Positions 7,977 to 17,366 of a DNA stretch of 64,000 nt are shown piece after piece (within the stretch, counting starts at the first letter, position 1; every line of letters starts with the position of its first letter). The translations under genes were made by a program, and so were the position numbers. Source of the stretch: Ferrimonas sediminicola (GTDB lineage: Bacteria > Pseudomonadota > Gammaproteobacteria > Enterobacterales > Shewanellaceae); NCBI RefSeq assembly GCF_005116715.1, contig NZ_SWCI01000003.1:248001-312000 (forward strand), given 5' to 3'. The notes beneath the pieces are model-generated. The model was not told the DNA's origin. It ran no database searches and saw nothing but the letters and a program-made list of their open reading frames with translations.

Positions 7977-9776
7977 TCAGGCGTCATTGGCCCGGGTCAG
8001 GATGATCTCGGCGGTGCAGCCGTGTCCCCCCTCATTATTATGGATGGAAAACTCCCCCTCCTGGGCCTTCACCAGGTCGCTGCAGATGGCCAGTCCCAGC
8101 CCAAGGCCGTCGCTCTTGGTGGTGGTGAAGGTGGCCATCATGGTCTGCGGATCCTCGGCGAAGCCTGGGCCGTTGTCTGTGACCTTGAGATGGACCCGTT
8201 GTTCATCAAACCACAGCTCGACCAGGATCTGTCCCTGATGACCGTTGAGCTCAGAGATGGCATCGACGCTGTTTTTCAGCAGGTTGATCAATACCTGCTG
8301 CATCCCCACCCGGTCTGCCCGGGCGAAGTAGGGCTCCCCTTTTACCTGGGTGCGTATCTGCACCCGGTGGCGCTCCAGCTCCAGCTTCATCAGGGAGATC
8401 CCCTCGTCCACCAGGCTGAGCAGGTTGACCCGTTCCAGCACCGTTTCCCGGCGTTTGAGCAGGCCGCGGATGCGCTGCACCACTGCCGCTGCCCGCTGGG
8501 ACTGCTGGTTTATCTTGTCCAGCAGCGCCAGCATCTCGGTATCCGGCTGAGTCTGGCTGCGCAGTCGTACCAGCCCGCCCTCGCTGTAGTTGTTGATGGC
8601 GGCGATGGGCTGGTTGATTTCGTGAGCCAGCCCGGCCCCGATCTCTCCGATGACGGCGGCGCTGTGCAGCCGCTCCAGTTGCACCGCCTTGCGCTTCAGC
8701 TCTCGCTCGGTCTCCACCAGGGTGTCGCTTTTCTGGCGGAACTTGAACTCGATCCAGAAGTGATAGAGGGTGGCGATGACAAACAGCAGGGCCAGCACTA
8801 CCCCCCATTTGCGGTTGGCCTCCATCCACTCCAGCAGCAGCTCCCACTTGCTGATCTCCCGATTCTGGTAGTGGAGGTTGGAGAACAGCTGAATCACCTT
8901 GAGCTGGCTGATGGGGGCAGTCCAGCCCAGGGTGCCCGCCCGGATGGCGGCCGGGTGATCCGGGGTCAGCTCGAACAGGGCGCGGGTGATCTGCTTGGTG
9001 AGGGTGTAGCTCACCTCCTCGCTGGCGGCGAACGACCAGTTGGGGTAAAGCTGGGTGCTCACCTGGCAGTCGTAGCCGGGCGGCCTGCTGGGGTTGATCA
9101 CCCGGAACTCCTCGGCGCGGATCACCCCCTTCTCCACCATCTCCTCCAGGGTACAGAAGGGGGTGATGGCGGCGTCGATGTTGCGGTCCCGGACCTGGAA
9201 GATCAGCGGCCCCAGCGGGAAGCCGAGAAACTTCACCTCCTTGAAGAAGTCATCGGGACTCATTCCCAGCTTGTGCATCAGACCGACGGTGGCCTGGTAG
9301 CCACCCAGGGCGTGACGGCCGCTGGCGGCCACCACCTTGTCCTTGAGGTCGTAGAGGGTGCGAAAGTCGCTGTCGGCCCGGACGATAATGGTGGAGCCGA
9401 TGGCGTAGGTGGCGCCGTTGTGTTTGCGCGAGCGCATGGTCGCCAGCCAGGAGAGGGGAAACTGGTTGGAGAGGTAGAGATACTGACCCGGATTGGTGAC
9501 GATGAACTCGATCTCACCTGCTTCCAGGGCACTGTTGAGCTCCTCGAAGGAGCCGGGGCGGACGCTGAATCGGGCCCCCTTCACCTTGGCGGTCAGGTAG
9601 TCCATCATCGGCTGCCAGCGCTCCTCGGCCTGGCGATAGCCCCAGTTGGCCAGCACTCCGACCTTCAGGTGCTCCTCCTGCGCGGCCCGTGAGGGGGCGG
9701 GAAACAGCAGCGACAGGGTCGTCAGCCACAACCACAGAGTTGCTCGGCGCACGTGTTGATCCAAACTCAATTTCAT
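7977..9776 (-). CDS. Membrane sensor histidine kinase with PhnD-like periplasmic domain (TtrS/ThsS type)
   Basis: This 599-residue kinase has an N-terminal signal/membrane segment (residues 11-29), a large periplasmic phosphonate-binding-like domain (about 36-300) with cysteines at 208 and 237, a membrane helix at about 324-342 and a cytoplasmic HisKA/HATPase module. The phospho-acceptor is H385 in GLAHEINQP; the ATP-binding N and G boxes follow (LINLLKNSVDA, DNGPGF, GLGLGLAIC). This architecture is that of tetrathionate sensor TtrS and thiosulfate sensor ThsS. It is divergent from its response regulator and two genes from a sulfur-compound reductase, which supports sensing of thiosulfate or tetrathionate; the ligand is inferred. 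Confidence 0.9.
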   Translation of the reverse strand: MKLSLDQHVRRATLWLWLTTLSLLFPAPSRAAQEEHLKVGVLANWGYRQAEERWQPMMDYLTAKVKGARFSVRPGSFEELNSALEAGEIEFIVTNPGQYLYLSNQFPLSWLATMRSRKHNGATYAIGSTIIVRADSDFRTLYDLKDKVVAASGRHALGGYQATVGLMHKLGMSPDDFFKEVKFLGFPLGPLIFQVRDRNIDAAITPFCTLEEMVEKGVIRAEEFRVINPSRPPGYDCQVSTQLYPNWSFAASEEVSYTLTKQITRALFELTPDHPAAIRAGTLGWTAPISQLKVIQLFSNLHYQNREISKWELLLEWMEANRKWGVVLALLFVIATLYHFWIEFKFRQKSDTLVETERELKRKAVQLERLHSAAVIGEIGAGLAHEINQPIAAINNYSEGGLVRLRSQTQPDTEMLALLDKINQQSQRAAAVVQRIRGLLKRRETVLERVNLLSLVDEGISLMKLELERHRVQIRTQVKGEPYFARADRVGMQQVLINLLKNSVDAISELNGHQGQILVELWFDEQRVHLKVTDNGPGFAEDPQTMMATFTTTKSDGLGLGLAICSDLVKAQEGEFSIHNNEGGHGCTAEIILTRANDA

Positions 9777-9906
9777 GATGGTTGTAACATAAGCCAGTCC
9801 GGGCCGGATTCAATGTGAAGCGACTCAAAGTTAGGCACTTTGCTATCGCTTATTGGTCGGATCTGAGATATGACTCTTTGAGAAAAGACTAATTCGAGGA
9901 AACAGC

Positions 9907-10518
9907 ATGACCCACAACCAGGGAGAGTTGGTGTATCTGGTGGACGACGACGAGGCGATTCTCGACTCGCTGACCTTCCTGATGGAGGGATACGGTCTTC
10001 AGGTGCAGGCCTTCAGCCGGGGCGCAGAGTTCCTGGATACGGTGGACCTGGGGCAGCCGGGATGCGTCATCCTCGACAGTCGCATGCCGGAGCTGACCGG
10101 TCAGGATCTGCATCAGAAACTGAACGACGCCAACAGCCCGCTGGCGGTGATCTTCCTTACTGGCCACGGGGATGTGCCGATGGCGGTCGAGGCGTTGAAA
10201 AACGGTGCCTTCGACTTCTTCCAGAAGCCGGTGCAGGGCCGGGAGTTGCATGAGGCGGTGCAGCGGGGATTGGCCCACAGCCATCGGTTGCATCACGATC
10301 TGACCCAACTGGCCCTGCTCAAGGACCTCACCGAACGGGAGCAGCAGGTGTTTCGCCTGGTGATCAACGGCTACACCAATAAACAGATGGCCGATACCCT
10401 GTTTGTCTCGGTGCGCACCATCGAGGTGCACCGCTCCAACGTGATGAAGAAGCTCCATGCCAGCAACATGGCGGGGCTGCTGAAGTACTCCTCGTTGCTG
10501 GACTCTTTGGAACCTTAG
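9907..10518 (+). CDS. FixJ/TtrR-family response regulator
   Basis: The 203-residue protein has a receiver domain with acidic pocket VDDDE (residues 12-16), phospho-acceptor D57 in VILDSRMP, a conserved Thr in FLTGHGD and Lys in FFQKPV. A LuxR-type helix-turn-helix follows (LTEREQQVFRLV...VSVRTIEVHRSNVMKKL). A GAGGAAAC ribosome binding site precedes the ATG. It is transcribed divergently from the TtrS/ThsS-like kinase and is its likely partner. The psr operon is the most likely target by neighbourhood. Confidence 0.92.
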   Translation: MTHNQGELVYLVDDDEAILDSLTFLMEGYGLQVQAFSRGAEFLDTVDLGQPGCVILDSRMPELTGQDLHQKLNDANSPLAVIFLTGHGDVPMAVEALKNGAFDFFQKPVQGRELHEAVQRGLAHSHRLHHDLTQLALLKDLTEREQQVFRLVINGYTNKQMADTLFVSVRTIEVHRSNVMKKLHASNMAGLLKYSSLLDSLEP

Positions 10519-10544
10519 GCCTGGCCGATGCCCGTAAGCTTGCC

Positions 10545-10570
10545 AAACATCGCCTTCCGGGCGGTGTTTT
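10545..10570 (+). terminator. Terminator of the response regulator gene
   Basis: The stem AAACATCGCC / GGCGGTGTTT has one wobble pair and is followed by T residues. It lies about 30 bases after the response regulator stop and also separates it from the convergent CpcT-like gene. Confidence 0.75.
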
Positions 10571-10574
10571 CGTG

Positions 10575-11186
10575 TCAGTATCGGCCTTTTTCGAAGCGGT
10601 AGCCGCCCAGGGCGGCGCCCCACAGCTGCCGACCCTGGTCATCATAGCCTTTGGTCCAGCGGATGATGCGGTCGGCGTAGATCTCCAGGTCGGTCTGGGC
10701 GTAACTGGCGCCATACATGCGGTTGGCACAACTGCCGGCGTCGGTACGCCCGCTGTACCCCTGTGTTTGGCCGTCATAGGTCAGCAGCAGGTTGCACCCG
10801 GGACGGGGCAGCAGATCTGAAGGCGTCAGGCCGTTCAGCGGTATTTTCACTCGCCAGGCGCCGGCGAACCGCCTGGGGTCGGGCAGCTCATAGAGGTGAA
10901 GCAGGACGCCGGTGGGGGCCGGTTGCAGGCGTAGCACCCGCTGGCGGAAGGGGCGCTCCGGGCGTTTGACCGAAGCGTGCTCGGTGTAGAGCCAGGGACC
11001 ATCGCGTCGTTCCGGCCAGATGGGGACGATATGAAGGTTGAGGTTGAAGTAGTTATGAAGCTCCCGGGATTGGGATGCGCTGCTGTAGTTGCCGCTCATC
11101 CAACTGGCCAGCCTCTCGGTAGCCTCCTCCCCGTGTACACAGGGGGCCAGGGCGAGCAACAGTAACAGGGGGGCTGAGAGCCTCAT
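10575..11186 (-). CDS. Exported CpcT/CpeT-family protein
   Basis: The 203-residue protein has a signal peptide (hydrophobic LLLLLALAPCVHG, residues 5-19) and then a domain of the CpcT/CpeT family, seen in LASWMSGNYSSASQS, the GPWLYTEHA segment and the downstream NRMYGASYA region. CpcT attaches bilins to phycobiliproteins in cyanobacteria, but nothing in this window suggests phototrophy, so the role here must differ and is unknown. The fold is a small beta-barrel that may bind a hydrophobic ligand. The gene is convergent with the response regulator. Confidence 0.8.
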   Translation of the reverse strand: MRLSAPLLLLLALAPCVHGEEATERLASWMSGNYSSASQSRELHNYFNLNLHIVPIWPERRDGPWLYTEHASVKRPERPFRQRVLRLQPAPTGVLLHLYELPDPRRFAGAWRVKIPLNGLTPSDLLPRPGCNLLLTYDGQTQGYSGRTDAGSCANRMYGASYAQTDLEIYADRIIRWTKGYDDQGRQLWGAALGGYRFEKGRY

Positions 11187-11682
11187 CGCTATCCAACAGA
11201 ATCGCTTCGGAATGAAAGAGGATTGTTACATAAATGGGGCAATCTGCGCAGAGGCTTGCGCCTTCGTCGATGCAAATTTGGGCCGCGGCGCACAATTCGC
11301 CGACCATCAGAAAAAGAAAATCCCTCGTGCCGGGAAGCGACAAGGGACTGCCGGTGACATGACGTCGGCCTGTGGATGATAAGTCGGCCTATGACGTTGG
11401 ATTGTTGGACGGCAAAGGGTGCCGGGGCATCAGGCTCACTGACTTCCTAAGGTCCCGGGGCCGGTCATTCTGATGAGCTCAGGAGGGGAAACTCCCGGGT
11501 CATGACAGATACCCGCGCCGTTGAATGCAGACAACGACCAATGGATAGTAGCAGAAGAAAATCGGGATAAATGGTCAATTTCTGTTCTTGTGAGGCGGGT
11601 TCCGGCGCCCGCCCTGGTGGGGTGATGCGGGTCACGCAATCGCGGTAAAATGACGAGTTAAGCAGGGTGGCCCGCTGCCCGA
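11187..11682. other. 496-base intergenic region without a convincing gene
   Basis: No reading frame here looks like a protein. The part at 11187-11400 has only weak inverted repeats. The part at 11454-11519 contains a folded RNA motif described separately. The remaining sequence up to the PACE gene shows a GC-rich repeat near 11664 but no T-run. Confidence 0.6.
11454..11519 (+). ncRNA. Hammerhead-ribozyme-like motif (imperfect)
   Basis: Read on the plus strand, CTGATGA (11470-11476) is followed by a short hairpin, GAAA (11488-11491), a short stem and GTC (11499-11501). GTCAT (11464-11468) can pair with ATGAC (11502-11506), and CGGG (11456-11459) with CCCG (11512-11515), leaving an internal loop as in type I hammerheads. 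Two defects argue against activity: an extra T between stem I and the CTGATGA box, and G instead of C at the position closing stem II. It may be a decayed ribozyme or chance. Confidence 0.25.
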
Positions 11683-12099
11683 TCAGCTACCGCAGAGCCC
11701 AGGCCTGGCGCGCACCTTGTCGTAGCCCCAGTTGAAGGCGATGGCGTATACCAGGAAGAAAAGAATGGCGCCGATATCCAGCAGCAGCACCTGCCACAGA
11801 CTCATGGACAGGGTCCACATCAGCACCGGCAGGGTCAGTGGCAACAGCCCCAGTTCAAACCCCAGCCCATGGACTAAGCGCAGCAGCGGGGAGCGCGTCT
11901 GGCGATCCGCCCCAAACAGCCGGTCAAAGGCCAGGTTGTAGCCGTAGTTCCACCCCATGGCGATCAGTGACAGCAGGATGGCGATGCCGGCGAGGGTGTG
12001 GCTTGCCACCGGTATCAGCAGGGGGCCAAGCAGGGTGATCAGCAACAGGGCCAGCAGCTCAAACAGCAGGGTGTGGAGGATGCGCTCTTTGGTGGACAT
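11683..12099 (-). CDS. PACE-family efflux transporter
   Basis: This 138-residue protein has four membrane segments arranged as two bacterial-transmembrane-pair repeats, the hallmark of proteobacterial antimicrobial compound efflux (PACE) pumps such as AceI. The conserved acidic residue near the start is visible (ERILHTLLFE), as are the repeat-end patterns WNYGYNLAFDRLFG and FNWGYDKV. PACE proteins export biocides or diamines using the proton gradient. The start at 12099 is chosen because AAGGAG lies six bases upstream; the longer frame to 12114 lacks a site. A divergent LysR gene is next to it, as in aceI/aceR. Confidence 0.9.
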   Translation of the reverse strand: MSTKERILHTLLFELLALLLITLLGPLLIPVASHTLAGIAILLSLIAMGWNYGYNLAFDRLFGADRQTRSPLLRLVHGLGFELGLLPLTLPVLMWTLSMSLWQVLLLDIGAILFFLVYAIAFNWGYDKVRARPGLCGS

Positions 12100-12181
12100 G
12101 GGGAACTCCTTCATTTCATTTTGTCCCCATTCTATTTTTAATTATGATGGTAAAAAGTTAGAAATTATCGGTTTTGTAGAT

Positions 12182-13063
12182 ATGTATAGCCTGGAACAGT
12201 TACGCATGTTTGTGGCCGCCGCCGAGCAGGGCTCCTTCTCCGCTGCGGCTCGTAAGCTGGGCAAGGCGCAGTCGGTGGTCAGCCAGGGGATCGCCAACCT
12301 GGAGATCGATCTGAACCTGATCCTGTTCGACCGCTCCGCCCGCTCGCCGCGGCTCACCTCCCAAGGACAGACCCTGTTCGAGCAGGCGCGGATGCTGATG
12401 GTGCATCACCAGCGGTTTCAAAGCAGTGCCCAGAGCCTGAGCCTGGGGGAGGAGCGTCAGCTGGTGTTTGCCCTGGATGAAGTGCTGATGATGTCGGGAC
12501 TGGAGGCGGTGCTGCGCCAGTTCACCGAGCGGTTCCCCACCACTTCCCTGGAATTTCTCACCGTGGTCAGCCCGGATGTGGGGGAACTGGTCCGCAGCGG
12601 CCGGGCGCAACTGGGGCTGATGTTCTCCCAGATCCCCTATCCCACCGAGCTGGATGCCAGTTACATCGGCAGCCTGCCGTTTGTCGCCGTGGTGTCGCCG
12701 GAGCATCCCCTGGCTCGGGAGCAGACGCTGACCCTGGAGAGGCTCAGCCTGCATCGGCAGATCATGGTCAGGGGGGCGTCGGGAACCCTGACCGGGGAGT
12801 TTCCCGCCGTCAGCCCCAACCGCTGGAGCACCAACAACTTCTACATGGTGGCGGAGCTGGCCAGCCGGGGGTTTGGCTGGGGCTACATTCCCCGTCACCT
12901 GACCGAGGATCGGATCTTTGGCCGTCGGCTGGTATCGCTAAAGCCGGAGTGCGATGCCCAGACCTGGCTGTCGCCGGTGGACCTGGTCAGTCGTCCCGGA
13001 GCGGAGAATGGTCCGGCCCTGAACTGGCTGAAGGGCGAGCTGAGACAGCTGTTGCCGGGGTAG
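12182..13063 (+). CDS. LysR-family regulator, probable regulator of the PACE pump
   Basis: The 293-residue protein has an N-terminal winged helix-turn-helix (MYSLEQLRMFVAAAEQGSFS then AARKLGKAQSVVSQ) and a LysR substrate-binding domain from about residue 90. It is divergent from the PACE pump gene with 82 bases between the starts, the usual layout for a LysR activator and its target. The start at 12182 matches the normal LysR N-terminus; upstream in-frame sequence belongs to the opposite gene. The effector is not identifiable. Confidence 0.88.
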   Translation: MYSLEQLRMFVAAAEQGSFSAAARKLGKAQSVVSQGIANLEIDLNLILFDRSARSPRLTSQGQTLFEQARMLMVHHQRFQSSAQSLSLGEERQLVFALDEVLMMSGLEAVLRQFTERFPTTSLEFLTVVSPDVGELVRSGRAQLGLMFSQIPYPTELDASYIGSLPFVAVVSPEHPLAREQTLTLERLSLHRQIMVRGASGTLTGEFPAVSPNRWSTNNFYMVAELASRGFGWGYIPRHLTEDRIFGRRLVSLKPECDAQTWLSPVDLVSRPGAENGPALNWLKGELRQLLPG

Positions 13064-13070
13064 GAGAGTG

Positions 13071-13096
13071 AAAGGGCCTGCATCGGCAGGCCCTTT
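13071..13096. terminator. Terminator between convergent LysR and ybiT genes
   Basis: An 11-bp perfect stem (AAAGGGCCTGC / GCAGGCCCTTT) with loop ATCG lies eight bases after the LysR stop and just before the end of the minus-strand ybiT. The A and T flanks let it work in both directions. Confidence 0.85.
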
Positions 13097-13109
13097 GTGT
13101 GGGGGGAGA

Positions 13110-14702
13110 TCAGCCGTCGACGCCCTGGCTGCGCAGGTACTCGTCGTAGGTGCCGTGGAAGTCGGTGATGCCGTCCGCCTTCAGCTCGATGATACGGGTG
13201 GCCACCGAGGAGACAAACTGGCGGTCGTGGGAGACGAACAGCAGGGTGCCGGGATAGTTCTCCAGAGCCAGGTTTAGCGCCTCGATGGACTCCATGTCCA
13301 TGTGGTTGGTGGGCTCATCCATCACCAGGATGTTGGGCTTCTGCATCATCAGCTTGCCGAACAGCATCCGCCCCTGCTCACCCCCGGAGATCACCCGGGT
13401 GGACTTCTTGATCTCGTTCTGGGAGAACAGCATCCGTCCCAGGAAGGAGCGGATGGTCTGCTCGTCGGCGCCTTCGGTGGCCCACTGTCCCATCCAGTCG
13501 AACAGGTTCAGATCGGTATCGAAATCGGCGGCATGATCCTGGGCGTAGTAACCGATGTTGTGGTTATCTGACCACTTGATGGTGCCGGACTTGGGCGCCA
13601 TCTGGCCCACCAGGGTGTTGAGCAGGGTGGACTTGCCGATGCCGTTCTGGCCGATGATGGCGATGCGCTCGCCTACCTCAACCCGCAGATCCAGGCCACT
13701 GAACAGCATCTCATCGTAACCCTGGGCCAGGCCCTCCACCTCCAGGGCGTTACGGAACAGCTTCTTCTCCTGCTCGAAACGGATGAAGGGGGACTGACGG
13801 CTGGAGGCTTTTACCTCCTGCAGCTGGATCTTGTCGATCTGCTTCTGGCGGCTGGTGGCCTGGCGCGCCTTGGAGGCGTTGGCGGAGAAGCGGCTGACAA
13901 AGCTCTGCAGTTCGGCGATCTGCGCCTTCTTCTTGGCGTTGTCCGCCAGCATCCGCTCGCGGGCCTGCTCGGCGGCGGTCATGTACTCGTCGTAGTTGCC
14001 GTGGTACATCCGCAGCTCACCATAGTCGATGTCCGCCATATGGGTGCACACCGAGTTGAGGAAGTGGCGGTCGTGGGAGATGATGATCATGGTGCAGTTG
14101 CGCTCGTTGAGCACCTGCTCCAGCCAGTGGATGGTGTGGATGTCCAGGTTGTTGGTGGGCTCATCCAGCAGCATGATGTCCGGGTCGGCGAACAGCACCT
14201 GGGCCAGCAGTACCCGTACCTTGAGACCCGGGGCCACGGCGCTCATCAAACCGAAGTGCTGCTCCTCGGGGATCCCCAGGCCCAGCAGCAGCTCGCCGGC
14301 ACGGGCCTCGGCGCTGTAGCCGTCCATCTCGGCAAACTGTACCTCCAGATCGGCGACCCGCATCCCCTCCTCTTCGCTCATCTCCGGCAGGCTGTAGATG
14401 CGGTCGCGCTCCGCCTTCACCTTCCACAGCTCCTTGTGACCCATGATCACCGTGTCGATCACCGAATACTCCTCGAACGCCCACTGATCCTGGCCCAGCT
14501 TGGCCATGCGGGTGTTGGCCTCCAGGCTGACGTTGCCGGAGGTGGGTTCCAGTTCACCGGAGAGAATCTTCATGAAGGTGGACTTGCCGGCGCCGTTGGC
14601 GCCAATCAGGCCGAAGCGGTTGCCGCCGCCGAACTTGGCGCTGATCTCTTCGAACAGGGGTTTGTCCCCGAACTGCATGGTGATGTTGGAGGCGATGATC
14701 AA
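13110..14702 (-). CDS. ybiT: ABC-F ATPase YbiT
   Basis: ABC-F proteins are soluble twin ATPases that act on the ribosome. The protein aligns along its whole length with Escherichia coli YbiT and has the same length (530 residues) if translation starts at the TTG at 14702. It contains Walker A motifs GANGAGKST and GQNGIGKST, Walker [11 protein letters not shown] and [10 protein letters not shown], and the inter-domain linker (about residues 245-320) with the typical [14 protein letters not shown] region. The signature in the first half reads [11 protein letters not shown] and in the second [13 protein letters not shown] lies about ten bases before the TTG; no in-frame ATG precedes the conserved start. 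Confidence 0.93.
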   Translation of the reverse strand: MIIASNITMQFGDKPLFEEISAKFGGGNRFGLIGANGAGKSTFMKILSGELEPTSGNVSLEANTRMAKLGQDQWAFEEYSVIDTVIMGHKELWKVKAERDRIYSLPEMSEEEGMRVADLEVQFAEMDGYSAEARAGELLLGLGIPEEQHFGLMSAVAPGLKVRVLLAQVLFADPDIMLLDEPTNNLDIHTIHWLEQVLNERNCTMIIISHDRHFLNSVCTHMADIDYGELRMYHGNYDEYMTAAEQARERMLADNAKKKAQIAELQSFVSRFSANASKARQATSRQKQIDKIQLQEVKASSRQSPFIRFEQEKKLFRNALEVEGLAQGYDEMLFSGLDLRVEVGERIAIIGQNGIGKSTLLNTLVGQMAPKSGTIKWSDNHNIGYYAQDHAADFDTDLNLFDWMGQWATEGADEQTIRSFLGRMLFSQNEIKKSTRVISGGEQGRMLFGKLMMQKPNILVMDEPTNHMDMESIEALNLALENYPGTLLFVSHDRQFVSSVATRIIELKADGITDFHGTYDEYLRSQGVDG

Positions 14703-14933
14703 GGTGGTGATTCCCTCAGATAAATTTAAAAAAAACGCCGCAGGGTACCCGTCCAGCGGGGATTGTGCAAGTTTTCTCCTCTGTTTGGCTTTCCTCCAGA
14801 GTGGCGGGAGGAGAAAGTTCGAGCCGGTGTCAGTCAGCCTGCTAGGCTTAGTAGGTTCTGTTTTTGTCCCCCGGCCCCGGGCTTGACTCAGGCGCCTGGG
14901 ACAACCCATTCCTGGGACCGAACGGAGGTCGTT

Positions 14934-15734
14934 ATGTGCAAGTCTGTTGTGAGCCTGATTGGGGTGCTGGCCAGCTCCACTCTGCCGGCCCTGGCAGATG
15001 AGCCCTGCGGTGATCTGGGTGAATGCCGGGTTCTTATCGAGGTGAATGCCACCGATGGGGACATAGGCTTCCATGTGCTGTTTGACGGTGAGGGTTGGGA
15101 GGAGGCGCAACTGAGCGGTCCCGGTGGCCAGCCGCTGTTTGATGCCGAGGCCAGCTCCATGTTGGCGGATCAGACCCTGACTGAGAACTTTTTCGAGAGC
15201 GCCGAGCCGGTGTGCGAGGAGGCGCTGAGGGAGGAGCCAGAGGAGGAAGTGGTTACCCTGCCGGAGTTTCTGGCGCGCTTCCCGGCTGGCAATTATGGTT
15301 TCAGCCTGGATGGCGGAGAGCAGGTGGGGAGCACCATGTTGACCCACACCCTGCCGGCCGCACCGGCTGACGTGGAGTTTGACGGCAAGTGGATCAGCTG
15401 GCGTTATGGTGAGGATCTCGGGGAGTGCACCACCTGGCCGGAGGGGTTTATGGTGGCTCCCGAAGAGGCGATCCTCGCCTACGAGGTGGCCATGGAGCCC
15501 GATGATGATGCCCTGTCCAAGTTTGGCTACCGGGTCGTTGTCCCTGCATCGGTGCATCAGGTTCTGGTACCCAGGGCGTACCTGAAGGCCCTGCCGGCAG
15601 GCACGCCGCTGAAGGTGGAGGTCGGGGCCATCGAGGGGCGGGACGATGGCTCCTTCGGCAACCAGACCTTCTCAGAGGCGGATGGATTCTGCAACCTGCG
15701 CAATCAGATGCAGTGTGAATCGGAGGAGGAGTAG
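14934..15734 (+). CDS. Secreted acidic protein of unknown function
   Basis: The 266-residue protein starts with a signal peptide (cleavage likely after LPALA, residue 21) and is otherwise acidic, with six or more cysteines that could form disulfides (CGDLGEC near the mature N-terminus, CNLRNQMQC at the end). No family is recognised. A strong GGAGG lies six bases before the ATG. It is single, divergent from ybiT, and followed by the phosphatase-family gene after a 76-base gap. Confidence 0.7.
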   Translation: MCKSVVSLIGVLASSTLPALADEPCGDLGECRVLIEVNATDGDIGFHVLFDGEGWEEAQLSGPGGQPLFDAEASSMLADQTLTENFFESAEPVCEEALREEPEEEVVTLPEFLARFPAGNYGFSLDGGEQVGSTMLTHTLPAAPADVEFDGKWISWRYGEDLGECTTWPEGFMVAPEEAILAYEVAMEPDDDALSKFGYRVVVPASVHQVLVPRAYLKALPAGTPLKVEVGAIEGRDDGSFGNQTFSEADGFCNLRNQMQCESEEE

Positions 15735-15810
15735 CACGGAGGCTGTCGGTTCGGGGGCGAACCACCGGGATTGGAGGTTTGTCGGCACGACTCTGGTACT
15801 ATGACGGCCT

Positions 15811-16959
15811 ATGACCGTCAGCAGCCACAGCAGAGCAATGAGCCGCCCCTCCATCAGTCTACGCGTCGCCACCTTCAACGTCAGCATGGAGGCGGACAAC
15901 TACCGCCGTCGGGATCAGCCGAGGGATCCCTGCGCCCTGGAGAGACGGCTGCGCAGCGGCCGTCACCGGCAGATCCGCAACCTGGCGGAGATCCTGCAGC
16001 GGGTGCGGCCGGACGTTGTGCTGCTCAACGAGTTCGATCACATCAAGGACCCCAGGCGGGGGAGTCACGCCTTCCAGCGCCACTACCTGTCGGTGTCTCA
16101 GAATGGTCAGCGGCCCATCCATTATCGCCATCACTACTGCGCCCCGGTCAACAGCGGCGAAGCCAGCCCGCTGGATATCGATGGGGATGGGGTGGCATCG
16201 GCCACCGCCGGGGATGCCTGGGGCTTTGGCCACTACCCGGGCCAGTACGGCATGCTGGTGTTGTCCCGCTTCCCCATAGCGCGTGAGGCAGTGCGCAGCC
16301 TGAGGCTGTTCCCCTGGCACAAGATGCCCGGCGCCCTTGAACCGAGGCTTCCGGATGGCTCGCCGTTTTATGACCAGGCCACCTGGCGACAACTGAGGCT
16401 CTCCTCTAAGGCCCACTGGGATCTGCCCATCAAGGTGAGAGACCGAACCCTGCACCTGTTGGCGGCCCACCCTACACCGCCGGTGTTCGACGGTCCGGAG
16501 CGGCGTAACGCCGCCCGCAACTTCGATGAGATCCGTCTGTGGGCCGACTATGTGGACCCGGCCCGAAGCGACTACCTGGTGGATGACTGCGGCGGCCGGG
16601 GAGGGCTGGCTGAGGGCAGCGCTTTTGTGATCGCCGGGGATTACAACGCCTCCCCCGTTGAGGGGCGATCTTTGCCCGGGGCCATCGAGCAGTTGCTGGA
16701 ACACCCGCTGATAAACGGTGACGTTGAGCCCGCGAGCGAGGGTGGCAGGGCTCACTCGCCCGACAACCTCCATGGCCCGAGCCATACCGCTGACTGGCGG
16801 GCCCGGGTGGACTACCTGCTGCCCTCCAGGGCGGGCATCCAGGTGTCGGCAAGCGGAGTGTTCTGGCCCGAGCCCTGCAGTGACTTGGCCTACCTGGTCG
16901 CCCATCGCCGAGCCTCCTCGGATCACCGGCTGGTATGGCTGGACTTACAGCTGATTTGA
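15811..16959 (+). CDS. Endonuclease/exonuclease/phosphatase family protein
   Basis: The 382-residue protein carries the EEP fold motifs in order: ATFNVSM near residue 20, the catalytic Glu in LLNEFD (about 73), the AAHPTPP segment, GDYNASP (about 280) and SSDHRLVW near the C-terminus, where the Asp-His pair completes the metal site. The substrate could be nucleic acid, phosphoinositide or another phosphoester; it cannot be chosen from sequence. There is no clear signal peptide, though related proteins are often exported. An internal ATG ten codons in is an alternative start. Confidence 0.85.
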   Translation: MTVSSHSRAMSRPSISLRVATFNVSMEADNYRRRDQPRDPCALERRLRSGRHRQIRNLAEILQRVRPDVVLLNEFDHIKDPRRGSHAFQRHYLSVSQNGQRPIHYRHHYCAPVNSGEASPLDIDGDGVASATAGDAWGFGHYPGQYGMLVLSRFPIAREAVRSLRLFPWHKMPGALEPRLPDGSPFYDQATWRQLRLSSKAHWDLPIKVRDRTLHLLAAHPTPPVFDGPERRNAARNFDEIRLWADYVDPARSDYLVDDCGGRGGLAEGSAFVIAGDYNASPVEGRSLPGAIEQLLEHPLINGDVEPASEGGRAHSPDNLHGPSHTADWRARVDYLLPSRAGIQVSASGVFWPEPCSDLAYLVAHRRASSDHRLVWLDLQLI

Positions 16960-17164
16960 ATTGATTTGATCTCTTCAGTCATGGCTGGCTTTCTTTTTAA
17001 CAAAATCAGTTAGATGTATAACCACCTTGTTGTCTGTGCATTAACATGAGCGCAACCATGCGCGCAATGCATACCTGGGTTGCATATTTTTCACCCCTCT
17101 TCCCTATGGTTCACCTCGGATCTGAGGCGTAGAATCTGGCCGTTTTTCAGGTCGAGGTGGTGTT

Positions 17165-17359
17165 ATGGGTTGCCAATCCCTGCCGATGCAACTGTTGCGA
17201 ATGGTGGTGGTGCTTGCCATTGTGCTGTTCGCGGTTAACCGGTGTGATCCGCTGTTGGAGGCCTTTGCCAGCCAGTCGATGGGATCCGGATGCCACTCTA
17301 CCGGTGGCAGTGGTCATCACGCTACCCATCACCACAACCACCGAGTTTCACCGGAGTAG
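17165..17359 (+). CDS. Small histidine-rich membrane or exported protein
   Basis: This 64-residue frame has GAGGTG about seven bases before its ATG, a hydrophobic segment (MVVVLAIVLFAV, residues 13-24) and a histidine-rich tail (HHATHHHNHR). Its stop codon lies in the ribosome-binding region of the MFS gene that starts eight bases later, so the two are probably translated together. The histidines suggest metal binding, but this is inference. I do not recognise a family. Confidence 0.5.
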   Translation: MGCQSLPMQLLRMVVVLAIVLFAVNRCDPLLEAFASQSMGSGCHSTGGSGHHATHHHNHRVSPE

Positions 17360-17366
17360 AATTGCC

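Noticed and set aside
14703-15557. N-terminal extension of the ybiT frame
   Set aside because: It overlaps the secreted-protein gene on the other strand, and the conserved YbiT start aligns with the TTG at 14702.
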